DNA of 64,000 nt from positions 1 through 64,000 of the forward strand of contig CAZXKQ010000001.1 in assembly GCA_964641395.1 (NCBI GenBank). The letters are read 5' to 3'. Of this stretch, positions 1-7,271 are shown piece by piece. The notes beneath the pieces were generated by a model. The model saw only the letters and a program-made list of their open reading frames with translations, had not been told where the DNA came from and did no database searches. Numbering within the stretch: the first letter of the stretch is position 1; every line of letters starts with the position of its first letter. The DNA comes from CANQBR01 sp964641395 (GTDB taxonomy: Bacteria; Bacillota; Negativicutes; Acidaminococcales; Acidaminococcaceae). The position numbers were made by a program, and so were the translations under genes.

Positions 1-17
1 TTCCCACCTTTTTACTA

Positions 18-43
18 AACAGGCTGCTGGCCTGTTCTTTTTT
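18..43 (+). terminator. Rho-independent terminator of a gene upstream of the window
   Basis: A 7-bp stem (18-24 with 30-36) with a 5-base loop is followed by a T run at 37-43. It ends a plus-strand transcript that begins before the window. From here to the start codon at 277 I see only a poorly defined AT-rich stretch (about 95-125, containing TATACA/TACAAT) and a TAAAAT at 160-165. Either could be the -10 of the next gene, but neither has a good -35. Confidence 0.8.
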
Positions 44-276
44 GTTGGGAGGGAAGGAGGAGGAGGCTCCCCCCTCCTGCCACAGATTGTTCACAACTTT
101 TTGCTCTATTTTGTATACAATATACCGGCTAGCCCCTATCTAAGACACCCCGGCTGTGGTAAAATAGAGAAAAGGCCCCCGGCAGAGGCCCTGGCTAGGG
201 CCTAGCAGGACGAGGGCCGCTACAACCCTTTTCTTATTCTACGGTATAGCGACAAAACCCTGGAAGGAGTGATTAT

Positions 277-1623
277 ATGGCTACTAAACCTGTAAAAGTG
301 GTGGAGACCATCCTGCGGGATGCCCATCAGTCTGTAGCAGCCACCCGCATGCGCATCAGCGACATGCTGCCGGTGCTGGAACAACTGGACGACGTAGGCT
401 ACTACGCCCTGGAGGCCTGGGGCGGCGCCACCTTCGACACCTGCCTCCGCTTCCTGGACGAGGATCCCTGGGAGAGGCTGCGCACCCTGCGCAAGCACGT
501 CACCAAGACCCCCCTGCAGATGCTGCTACGGGGCCAGAACATCCTAGGCTATAACCACTACGCCGACGATGTGGTGACCGAGTTCGTAAAGCGCTCAGTG
601 GCCAACGGCATCTCCATCATCCGCATCTTCGACGCCCTCAACGACACCCGCAATCTGGAGTGCGCCATGCGGGCCGCCAAAGAGGCCGGCGCCCATGTGC
701 AGGGCTGCATCGTCTACACCATCAGCCCCTACCACAAGGATGAGAACTTCGTCCAACTGGGCCGGGAGCTGGTACAGATGGGGGCCGACTCCATCTGCAT
801 CAAGGACATGGCCGGCCTGCTGAAGCCCTACGCCGCAGAGCAGCTGGTACGGGCCCTCAAGGCCAACCTGCCTGTGCCCATCGACCTCCACACCCACTTC
901 ACCTCCGGCATGGGGGACATGACCTACCTCAAGGCCATCGAGGCCGGGGTGGACATGGTGGACACCGCCCTCTCCCCCTTTGCCGTCAGCACCAGCCAGC
1001 CCTGCACCGAGTCCTTGGTGGCCACCCTGGCCGGCACCCCTTACGACACTAACATCGACCTCCACAAGCTCTCTCCCCTGGCCGACCACTTTAAGCAGGT
1101 ACGGGCCGACCTGGTGAAGGACTTCAAGCTCTCTGCCAACATCCCCATCGATCCCAAGGTGCTCATCTTCCAGATCCCTGGCGGCATGCTCAGCAACCTG
1201 CTCAACCAGTTGAAGCAGATGGGCGTGGCCGACAAGTACGAAGCCATGCTGGCCGAGATGCCCAAGGTCCGGGCCGAGCTGGGCTATCCGCCCCTGGTTA
1301 CCCCTACCAGCCAGATCGTAGGTACCATGGCCTCCTTTAATGCCGCCTTCGGCCGCTACAAGATGATCCCCCGGGAGGTTAAAGACCTGATCCGCGGCAA
1401 GTACGGCCGCACTCCGGGCCCCATCGACCCAGAGGTGAAGAAGCTGGCCATCGGCAACCAGCCCACCATCGACTACCGTCCCGCCGACGACATCCAGCCC
1501 CAGTTGGCCCAGATGCGCCAGGCCTTGGCAGAGAAGGGTTATCCCAACGCCAGCATCGAGGATGTGCTGAGCTACGCCTCCTTCCCCGATGTAGCCCTCA
1601 GCTACTTCAGCAAACACAGATAA
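277..1623 (+). CDS. Carboxyltransferase subunit (oxaloacetate decarboxylase alpha / transcarboxylase 5S type) without biotin domain
   Basis: This is a DRE-TIM/HMGL-like carboxyltransferase. The family moves a carboxyl group between oxaloacetate/pyruvate and carboxybiotin. The 448 residues cover the TIM barrel, with the LRDAHQS motif at 13-19, the KDMAG motif near 176-180 and the metal-binding DLHTHF at 203-208. The C-terminal conserved PYC_OADA region follows. The protein ends there, without the Ala/Pro linker and biotinyl-lysine domain of full OadA, so biotin must sit on a separate protein, as in the transcarboxylase 5S and PycB-type systems. The ribosome site GGAAGGAG at 262-269 fixes the start. 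No partner gene (biotin carrier, beta or gamma pump subunit) lies next to it. Which substrate it uses, oxaloacetate, pyruvate or methylmalonyl-CoA related, cannot be told from this sequence. Confidence 0.88.
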   Translation: MATKPVKVVETILRDAHQSVAATRMRISDMLPVLEQLDDVGYYALEAWGGATFDTCLRFLDEDPWERLRTLRKHVTKTPLQMLLRGQNILGYNHYADDVVTEFVKRSVANGISIIRIFDALNDTRNLECAMRAAKEAGAHVQGCIVYTISPYHKDENFVQLGRELVQMGADSICIKDMAGLLKPYAAEQLVRALKANLPVPIDLHTHFTSGMGDMTYLKAIEAGVDMVDTALSPFAVSTSQPCTESLVATLAGTPYDTNIDLHKLSPLADHFKQVRADLVKDFKLSANIPIDPKVLIFQIPGGMLSNLLNQLKQMGVADKYEAMLAEMPKVRAELGYPPLVTPTSQIVGTMASFNAAFGRYKMIPREVKDLIRGKYGRTPGPIDPEVKKLAIGNQPTIDYRPADDIQPQLAQMRQALAEKGYPNASIEDVLSYASFPDVALSYFSKHR

Positions 1624-1660
1624 GGCCTAGACAGCACCAACTGCCCTCGAGGCAGCAAGG

Positions 1661-1688
1661 CGGCCGGCAATAGCCGGCCGTCTTTTTT
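1661..1688 (+). terminator. Terminator of the carboxyltransferase gene
   Basis: A perfect 8-bp GC stem (1661-1668 with 1673-1680) with a 4-base loop is followed by TCTTTTTTT. It closes the carboxyltransferase transcript 37 bases after its stop. Confidence 0.92.
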
Positions 1689-1730
1689 TGCTCCTTACTT
1701 CGCCCCTCCTTCTCTCCCTGCTTCGCCCTT

Positions 1731-1781
1731 CCTTTCCGACATCTTTCCCGACATCCTTTCCGACATTTGTCGGTTTGGCGG
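1731..1781. repeat. 51-bp direct repeat, extragenic copy
   Basis: This block is identical base for base to 2144-2194, which lies inside the neighbouring AlbA_2 gene and encodes part of its Lys-Asp-Val-Gly repeat. The offset is exactly 413. A shorter 14-base piece (TGTCGGTTTGGCGG) occurs again at 1790-1803. The block lies between the carboxyltransferase terminator and the 3' end of the gene and is not part of any convincing reading frame. It looks like a duplicated fragment of the gene or of a lost paralog. The rest of 1690-1922 holds nothing I can recognise. Confidence 0.93.
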
Positions 1782-1922
1782 CAGAGCAATGTCGGTTTGG
1801 CGGGTATAGCTGTTGCTTCCGCCAGCCGCCAAGCCCCTAGTCAGGGCAGAATAATTTTCTTTAAAAGAGATAAGCAGTTATTTTATAGGACAGCGAACCC
1901 TACTCAACCTTCTGCAAAACCG

Positions 1923-3374
1923 CTAATTAAGCTCCCAGGAGCCGAACCGCCTGCCGCCCTTGCGTACAAGGCGTCCTTCTTCCCGCAGTTTTTTCATCTC
2001 CCGTTCGACAGTGCGGGGAGTAACCTGTAAATACGCTGCTATAGCAGCTACGGTTATGCCGCCGTTTCCCTTTATTAAAGCTATAATTTTTTCAGTCGCC
2101 CCCTCATCTATTCCCCCATCCTTTCCGACATCCTTTCCGACATCCTTTCCGACATCTTTCCCGACATCCTTTCCGACATTTGTCGGTTTGGCGGAGGGTC
2201 GGCGGCGTTTTGCCGAGACAGCGTGGCCGTTGAGGGCAGAGTTATGCGTTTTATCCGTCCCTATCACGGCGCCAGGCAAGGCCCGGAAACGAACCCGCAA
2301 GCCGTTCCCTAGCACTTCGTAAACTGGCAGGTCAGCCCCCAGTTCCCTACAGGCTTCACAGATCTTCTGGATGCCCCGGCCCCAGTGCTCAATATAGCCG
2401 GCCCGGTAAAAAACAGAGGCGATATCGGGATTATAGGGTTGGGATGTGTGGGGCCCCATCAAAGTGTCCACCGTCCAACCTTCGGGCAGGATGCAGCTGT
2501 TGCTTATAATCATGGCCTCATCCTCTATGCGGATTTGGATAGGGCTGCCAAACATATAGCAGTTGTGGATGATGGCGTTATAGACAGCCTCCCGGACGGC
2601 TTCTCTGGCAAAGGGATAGGTCTCCACCCGCCGGTCATGCTCAAAAGTGACCTTGGCCTTTAGATATTTGAGGAAGATCAGGTCTATAACCTTATCCGCC
2701 GTACTCAGCAAGGAGCCCTCCAACATATCTTGATATTGCAAGTCCGCTCCTTCCCCAAATCTGCCGATCTGCACATGGCTGCCGTTTTGGACCACTGCAG
2801 GCTCGTGGTAGAACAAAAGCACCGCAGAACGCTTCAACTTGCCGTCCACTAACAGGTTCAACTTGGTAAGCAATTCCTCGTTAGAGATGGCCAGCTCTTC
2901 CTTCTTCATCCTCTTCCTGCGTACGGCCTCCCTGCGGAAGATCTTGAAGCTTTCATCATCTAAATCCTCTACCGTGATATTGTCCACAGTAACGTCTTCC
3001 CAATGAGTACCTGTCTTGCGCATAATAAACTCCGCCAGAGCCACACCGGTGAGCTGTTGCTTAGTGCTGCCGCAACGATAGTGGAATTCCCCGTGATAGC
3101 TGATGGGAAAGGAACTAGGACTGACCTTGATCTCCAGATAGTCCAGCTCCCCCTCAGCCAGCATGTTGACCTCAGCCATTATGCCTAGGCTGGCTTGGAT
3201 CTTGTTGGGTATGTCCTCCAACAGCTTCTTGACGTTCTTCACGCCCACTACCCTGCCGTCGTCATCGAGCCCTATGTAAATAGTGCCGCCGTGGGCGTTG
3301 GCAAAGCCGCAAACCCATTTTAGGTATTCGTCCCGCCAGCCTTTCTTGTACTCAACGTTCTGACTCTCTGCCAT
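1923..3374 (-). CDS. AlbA_2 / HATPase_c_4 transcriptional-regulator-like protein with winged HTH
   Basis: This belongs to the family often annotated as RecG-related or divergent AAA-4 protein. The N-terminal Schlafen AlbA_2 domain covers roughly residues 5-120 (VEYKKGW, then the GGTIYIGLDDDG core). A GHKL-type HATPase_c_4 region follows at about 200-350. Then comes a low-complexity linker of Lys-Asp-Val-Gly units, and a C-terminal winged helix of about 60 residues (VAAIAAYLQVTPRTVEREMKK). Such proteins probably regulate transcription, but substrates are unknown. An ATG at 3380 abuts the Shine-Dalgarno AGGAGG, while the ATG at 3374 sits 7 bases from it, so I use 3374 (483 aa). The gene is a single unit with its own promoter. 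Its position between housekeeping genes and the repeat-length polymorphism expected in the linker mark it as accessory. Confidence 0.85.
   Translation of the reverse strand: MAESQNVEYKKGWRDEYLKWVCGFANAHGGTIYIGLDDDGRVVGVKNVKKLLEDIPNKIQASLGIMAEVNMLAEGELDYLEIKVSPSSFPISYHGEFHYRCGSTKQQLTGVALAEFIMRKTGTHWEDVTVDNITVEDLDDESFKIFRREAVRRKRMKKEELAISNEELLTKLNLLVDGKLKRSAVLLFYHEPAVVQNGSHVQIGRFGEGADLQYQDMLEGSLLSTADKVIDLIFLKYLKAKVTFEHDRRVETYPFAREAVREAVYNAIIHNCYMFGSPIQIRIEDEAMIISNSCILPEGWTVDTLMGPHTSQPYNPDIASVFYRAGYIEHWGRGIQKICEACRELGADLPVYEVLGNGLRVRFRALPGAVIGTDKTHNSALNGHAVSAKRRRPSAKPTNVGKDVGKDVGKDVGKDVGKDGGIDEGATEKIIALIKGNGGITVAAIAAYLQVTPRTVEREMKKLREEGRLVRKGGRRFGSWELN
2117..2176 (-). repeat. 12-bp minisatellite, five units, coding for Lys-Asp-Val-Gly repeats
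   Basis: Five tandem units start at 2117, 2129, 2141, 2153 and 2165 (plus strand CATCCTTTCCGA). The fourth is a variant, CATCTTTCCCGA. Read on the minus strand, each unit codes for four residues of the linker between the ATPase-like region and the winged helix. The unit length is a multiple of three, so gain or loss of units keeps the frame. Confidence 0.95.
2144..2194. repeat. 51-bp direct repeat, copy inside the AlbA_2 gene
   Basis: Identical partner of 1731-1781. It spans the last part of the minisatellite plus the preceding coding sequence for Ala-Lys-Pro-Thr-Asn-Val-Gly. Confidence 0.93.
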
Positions 3375-3418
3375 GGCCATCCCTCCTGCTTCACCTGCGC
3401 CTTCTCTTTCTTCTTTTC

Positions 3419-3448
3419 ATTATATAGTACTTCCCCCAACCTTGGCAA
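3419..3448 (-). promoter_or_regulatory. Sigma-A promoter of the AlbA_2 gene
   Basis: Minus strand -35 TTGCCA (3443-3448), 18-base spacer, -10 TATAAT (3419-3424), about 45 bases upstream of the chosen start. Confidence 0.8.
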
Positions 3449-3533
3449 TGCCTTCTTGAAGTCTAAAGTAAAAAAGCTTTTGGCAGCACAACAGATAAAG
3501 GGTTAAGGGACTGCCCACTCCCTGGCTCCTACG

Positions 3534-3559
3534 AAAAAAGACCGCCGGCGGCGGTCTTT
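3534..3559 (-). terminator. Terminator of rpsO
   Basis: Minus-strand hairpin with a 10-bp stem (3550-3559 with 3537-3546), a 3-base loop and a U run at 3534-3539, just after the rpsO stop. Confidence 0.93.
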
Positions 3560-3580
3560 GGCTTGCACTATGAGCTGGCC

Positions 3581-3847
3581 CTACTTGCGGATGCCCAGCT
3601 TGGCGATGATGGCCCTGTAGCGCTCGATATCCTTGCCCTGCAGGTAGTTCAGCAGGCCCCGGCGCTTACCTACCATCTTCAGCAGGCCCCGGCGGGAATG
3701 ATGGTCCTTCTTGTGCTCCTTCAAGTGCTCGGTGAGGAGCCGGATCCGCTCGCTTAAGATCGCGATCTGCACCTCGGGAGAGCCGGTGTCCCCCTCGTGG
3801 CGGGCATTGCCCACGATGATGGCCTGTTTTACTTCGTTGCTTAGCAT
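3581..3847 (-). CDS. rpsO: 30S ribosomal protein S15
   Basis: S15 binds the central domain of 16S rRNA early in small-subunit assembly. The 88 residues match the family's usual length, with the conserved [13 protein letters not shown] segment near residues 17-29 and the DHHSRRGLL motif near 48-56. The start at 3847 is set by AGGAGG at 3854-3859. It follows truB and ribF on the same strand, the common Firmicutes order, but has its own strong promoter inside the end of ribF and its own terminator, so it can be made independently. The leader of about 75 bases is long enough for S15 feedback binding, though I cannot identify a specific autoregulatory fold. No pnp gene follows. Confidence 0.98.
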   Translation of the reverse strand: MLSNEVKQAIIVGNARHEGDTGSPEVQIAILSERIRLLTEHLKEHKKDHHSRRGLLKMVGKRRGLLNYLQGKDIERYRAIIAKLGIRK

Positions 3848-3931
3848 GACGTACCTCCTAATTTTTATAAAGGCCGCAGACTGGGCAATCGCTGGAGGGG
3901 CGGGTTGCCAGGTCTAGGCTCATTCGCTGAT

Positions 3932-3960
3932 AGTATAGCAAATTTTCCCCTTCAGCGCAA
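3932..3960 (-). promoter_or_regulatory. Sigma-A promoter of rpsO
   Basis: Minus strand -35 TTGCGC (3955-3960), 17-base spacer, -10 TATACT (3932-3937). The -35 overlaps the last codons of ribF. Confidence 0.85.
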
Positions 3961-4878
3961 GAGCTTTTTCAGCAGGTCCCGGTCTCTTTCCAACTGGCTC
4001 TTCAAGGCCGCTACGCTGGCGAAGACCCTCTCCCCCCGGACGCGGACCAGGAAGGCCACCTGCAGTTCTTGGCCGTACAAATTTCCTTGAAAGGCAAAGA
4101 GGTGGGTTTCCAGCCTCAGCTCCTCCACATCGGCAAAGGTGGGATTGCGGCCCACATTGGCCATCCCCTTATAGCAGGAGCCGTCGGCCAGCCTGGCCTC
4201 CACGCCGTACACGCCCGCTGCCGGCAGGGCCAGCCTGCTCCCCTGCAGGCTTAAGTTAGCCGTAGGAAAGCCCAGCAGCCGCCCCCGCTCCTGGCCGTGC
4301 TCCACCCTCCCTGCCAGGGAGTAGGGATAGCCTAGCAGGCTGGCCGCAGCCTCCACCTCTCCCTGGGCCAGGAGGCGGCGGATGGCGGAACTGCTCACCG
4401 TCAGCCCCCCTACCTGCAGCAGGGGCTCCACGTAGAGCTGGTAGCCTGCCTCCGGGGCCGCCGCCGCCAAGGTGGCAGGGGTGCCGCTGCCGCCGCTGCC
4501 GTAGGTAAAGTTCTCCCCTACTACCACGGCCTTGAGGTTGAGCCGCAGCAAGCGTTGCAAAAAGGCCGCCGGCTGCAGGGAGAGCAGCTCCCTGTCAAAG
4601 GGCAGCTCCACTAAGACCTCCACCCCCAGCCGCTCCAAGGCCAGTTCCTTGGTCTGGGGCGACAGCAACAGCTTAGGGGCCCGGCCAGGCCGTAAAAAGT
4701 CCAAGGGGTGGTTGCTGAAGGTGAACACCGCCAGCAGGGCCCCCCGGGCCTGGGCTTCCGCCTGGGCCTTTTTGATTACCTCTTGATGGCCTAGGTGGAG
4801 GCCGTCGAAGGTGCCTAGGGCCGCTACGCAGCCCTGGGGAAAGCTATGCACTTGCTCCCATGTCCTGATAATGATCAT
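3952..4878 (-). CDS. ribF: Bifunctional riboflavin kinase / FAD synthetase
   Basis: Makes FMN from riboflavin and FAD from FMN. The N-terminal nucleotidyltransferase half has the GTFDGLHLGHQEVI motif (about residues 22-35). The C-terminal riboflavin-kinase half carries the GRLLGFPTANL (about 198-208) and GVYGVEA segments. At 308 aa it has the usual length. Its ATG overlaps the truB stop by four bases (ATGA at 4875-4878), so the two are translationally coupled. Confidence 0.97.
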   Translation of the reverse strand: MIIIRTWEQVHSFPQGCVAALGTFDGLHLGHQEVIKKAQAEAQARGALLAVFTFSNHPLDFLRPGRAPKLLLSPQTKELALERLGVEVLVELPFDRELLSLQPAAFLQRLLRLNLKAVVVGENFTYGSGGSGTPATLAAAAPEAGYQLYVEPLLQVGGLTVSSSAIRRLLAQGEVEAAASLLGYPYSLAGRVEHGQERGRLLGFPTANLSLQGSRLALPAAGVYGVEARLADGSCYKGMANVGRNPTFADVEELRLETHLFAFQGNLYGQELQVAFLVRVRGERVFASVAALKSQLERDRDLLKKLLR

Positions 4879-5759
4879 GATTCTTCGTCCTGCAGCTGAT
4901 AGCTGGCCAAGATCTTCCTAGGCCGCACCAGCTGCCCCTGGACCTCCCCCAGGCCTAGCAACTCTCCTGCCGGGCCCAACAGCACCCAGGTGCCGGGGGC
5001 GGGGGCCGGCCGAAGGGTGGTGGCCACTCCCTGGCTCAGCCGCCAGGCCTGCTTGGGGGTGAGCCGCAACTGGGGCAGCTGCTCCACCGCCTTCAAGGCT
5101 GGCTGGAGGTAGCGCTGGGGCTCTGCTGCCACCTCTTGCAGGCTGGCAGCCTCGGCTATGGTAAAGGCCCCCACCCTGGTCCGCACCAAGAAGGTCATAG
5201 CGGCCGCCGTGCCCAAGGCCTTGGCCACGTCCTCCCCCAGGGTGCGCACATAGGTGCCCTTGCTGCAACTCAGGGCCAGGGTCAGGCTGCGGGGACGGAG
5301 GCGGAGCAACTTCAGCGAGCTGATGTAGATGCGACGGCGAGGCCGTTCCACCTCCAAGCCCTGCCTGGCCAGCTGGTAGAGCCGCCTCCCCCCTAGCTTC
5401 AGGGCGCTGTACATGGGAGGCAGCTGCTCCTGCCAGCCTAGGAAGCCTGCCAGGACTGCCTCCACCTCCTCCCTGGTCAGAGGGGGAACGGGGGCGGTGG
5501 CCGTAACCCTGCCTTCAGAGTCGCCTGTATCCGTACTGTAGCCTAGGGCGAACTCCCCTATGTACTCCTTGTCTGCCGCCTCCGCATACTGGAGCAGCCG
5601 GGTGGCAGCTCCGCAGTAGATGGGCAGCACCCCTGCCGCTTCCGGATCCAGGGTGCCGCCGTGGCCCACCTTCTTGCAGCCCAGCAGCCGCCGCAGATAG
5701 GCCGCCACATCCTGGCTGGTCATGGCCGGAGGCTTGAGTATGTTGAGTATGCCGTCCAT
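4875..5759 (-). CDS. truB: tRNA pseudouridine(55) synthase
   Basis: Converts U55 of tRNA T-loops to pseudouridine. The catalytic-Asp motif GHGGTLDPEAAGVLP lies at about residues 33-47. The later KYR-type segment YSALKLGGRRLYQLAR and the CSKGTYVRTL motif are present. At 294 aa it includes a short PUA-like C-terminal part. The start at 5759 follows GGGAGGG about 8 bases upstream. It is the first gene of the truB-ribF pair and has its own promoter, so it is not led by infB-rbfA as in many Firmicutes. Confidence 0.97.
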   Translation of the reverse strand: MDGILNILKPPAMTSQDVAAYLRRLLGCKKVGHGGTLDPEAAGVLPIYCGAATRLLQYAEAADKEYIGEFALGYSTDTGDSEGRVTATAPVPPLTREEVEAVLAGFLGWQEQLPPMYSALKLGGRRLYQLARQGLEVERPRRRIYISSLKLLRLRPRSLTLALSCSKGTYVRTLGEDVAKALGTAAAMTFLVRTRVGAFTIAEAASLQEVAAEPQRYLQPALKAVEQLPQLRLTPKQAWRLSQGVATTLRPAPAPGTWVLLGPAGELLGLGEVQGQLVRPRKILASYQLQDEES

Positions 5760-5801
5760 AGCTTAGCCCTCCCAGCACCGGCCTTCTTCCAATATGCCCC
5801 T

Positions 5802-5830
5802 ATTATACCCTAAGCCTGGGGGAGAGGCAA
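5802..5830 (-). promoter_or_regulatory. Sigma-A promoter of truB-ribF
   Basis: Minus strand -35 TTGCCT (5825-5830), 17-base spacer, -10 TATAAT (5802-5807). The rest of the gap to 6016 holds two small hairpins without U runs and nothing else I recognise. Confidence 0.87.
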
Positions 5831-6016
5831 CAGTAAAGCTGTGCAGGACCGTGAATGGCCTCCTTTGCCCAGCCTGGCAGGGTGAAAAACACCCCCAGAC
5901 CGCCTGTGCCGCCACAGGGGCCTGGAGGCGGATCCTCCCTCAGCCAGCCACAGCTCACAGCTTAGCTAACTGCGGCTGTCGGCAGCGGCCAAAGAGCTCT
6001 CCTTCCCACACAACTC

Positions 6017-6721
6017 CTACTCCTCCCTGTACAGCTCCCGCACGCAGGCCCGGGCCAGGGCGGTAATGCTGGACACCGCCCGCTCCTGGGGCAGGCCGGA
6101 GGCTGCGTAGCCCAGGGGTAGCTCGGTGCAGGCCGTCATCACCGGGATGTCCCGCTCCCGCCAGAGGGAGGTCACCAAGTCCCGGCACACCTGCCCGGCC
6201 TGTTGGAAGTCGTTGGCCTTGATCCTGTCGATGACCAGCTGGGCCCTGTCGCTCTGCCCCTCGTCAGGAATGTAGAGGGTGAGGCCGTGCTTGGCCGCAC
6301 AGGCCTGGTAGAGGCCGCAGGCCCTGGTGCCCTTGGTGGAGAGCAGCCAGGCCCCTGCCGGGGAAAGGCGCTGGGTGGCCAGCACCGTCTCTTCTACGAT
6401 GTGGATGAAGGGGATGGGCAGCTGTTCCAAGAACTGGTCGATAAAGTAGTGGGCGGTATTGCAGGGCACTGCCAGCAGATCCGCCCCTAGGGCCGCCAAA
6501 CGCTCCAGGTCGGCCTGCAGCCTCGGCAGGGGGCTGGGCCCCTGGCCGAAGATGGCCGCCGTCCTATCCGGTATGTCGCAGTCCGCTATCATATAGACTA
6601 TGGGGTGCTCCTGGTCGCAACTGGCCGGACAGAAGGCGGCCAACTGCCGCAAAAACTCCGCCGAGGCCGCCGGCCCCATCCCTCCCAGCACCCCTAAGAT
6701 CTTGCCGTTCTTCACTAACAT
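6017..6721 (-). CDS. Aspartate/glutamate racemase family protein
   Basis: A cofactor-independent racemase fold enzyme, 234 aa. It opens with KILGVLGGMGPAAS (about residues 6-19), the phosphate/substrate loop of the family. Both catalytic cysteines are visible: PCNTAH near residue 87 and TACTELPL near 197. The family includes aspartate racemase and YgeA/RacX-type broad amino-acid racemases, and the substrate cannot be fixed here. The open frame extends to 6910, but that extension overlaps the upstream gene and has no ribosome site. AGGAGGAG sits just upstream of the ATG at 6721, inside the last codons of ybaK, so the two genes overlap by 7 bases and form an operon. Confidence 0.9.
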   Translation of the reverse strand: MLVKNGKILGVLGGMGPAASAEFLRQLAAFCPASCDQEHPIVYMIADCDIPDRTAAIFGQGPSPLPRLQADLERLAALGADLLAVPCNTAHYFIDQFLEQLPIPFIHIVEETVLATQRLSPAGAWLLSTKGTRACGLYQACAAKHGLTLYIPDEGQSDRAQLVIDRIKANDFQQAGQVCRDLVTSLWRERDIPVMTACTELPLGYAASGLPQERAVSSITALARACVRELYREE

Positions 6722-7203
6722 GGTCTCTCCTCCTGCCAGCCCTTGCACAGGTCTACCCAGCCCTGGCAGTTGCTGGCATACTGCTCTAGGCCGGCCGGGG
6801 TCAGCTCTATGGCGCTGTTCTCGCTGCCGGCGGCAGGAAAGAAGCTGCTGAAGCGCCGCAGGGACACATCCAAATAGACCCGGACCCCCTCCTTGATGCC
6901 GAAGGGGCACACTCCCCCTACGGCGTGGCCGATGAGGGGCTCCACCTCCTCCTGGCTCAGCATCTTGGCCTTCACCCCGAAGTAATGCTTGTACTTGGCG
7001 TTGTCCACCTTGGCATCACCGGCGGTGACGATGAGGATGGCCTGCCCGCCCACCTTGAAGCTCAAGGTTTTTGCGATACGGGCCGGTTCACAGCCCACCG
7101 CCTGGGCCGCCAGCTCCACCGTAGCCGAGGACGTGGCGAATTCGATGATCTTATCTTCTAGGCCGAAGCGGGCGAAGTAGGCCCGCACCACGCTGATAGA
7201 CAT
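6715..7203 (-). CDS. YbaK/EbsC-type aminoacyl-tRNA deacylase
   Basis: This is a YbaK domain protein of 162 aa. Family members remove wrongly attached amino acids (Cys or Ala) from tRNA-Pro in trans. Visible features are the KTLSFKVGGQAILIV strand region at about residues 45-59, the DNAKYKHYFGVKAKML segment and the GGVCPFGI loop near 95-102. It is first in an operon with a racemase, an unexplained pairing. The proS gene is about 26 kb away. The ATG at 7203 follows a GGAGGAGGGG site and a consensus promoter. Confidence 0.93.
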   Translation of the reverse strand: MSISVVRAYFARFGLEDKIIEFATSSATVELAAQAVGCEPARIAKTLSFKVGGQAILIVTAGDAKVDNAKYKHYFGVKAKMLSQEEVEPLIGHAVGGVCPFGIKEGVRVYLDVSLRRFSSFFPAAGSENSAIELTPAGLEQYASNCQGWVDLCKGWQEERPC

Positions 7204-7223
7204 AGGCTCCCCTCCTCCACCCC

Positions 7224-7252
7224 ATTGTAGTACAAAGAGGGGGAAAAAGCAA
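7224..7252 (-). promoter_or_regulatory. Sigma-A promoter of the ybaK-racemase operon
   Basis: Minus strand -35 TTGCTT (7247-7252), 17-base spacer, -10 TACAAT (7224-7229). Confidence 0.85.
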
Positions 7253-7271
7253 CGGCCCAGGGGGCCCGGCC

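Noticed and set aside
2117..2176. CRISPR-like short tandem repeats
   Set aside because: Units are contiguous 12-mers without spacers and code for a regular peptide linker.
5760..6016. Possible small gene or RNA between truB and the racemase gene
   Set aside because: Contains the truB promoter and two small hairpins without U runs; plus-strand 90-residue frame is Pro/Arg-rich with no ribosome site.
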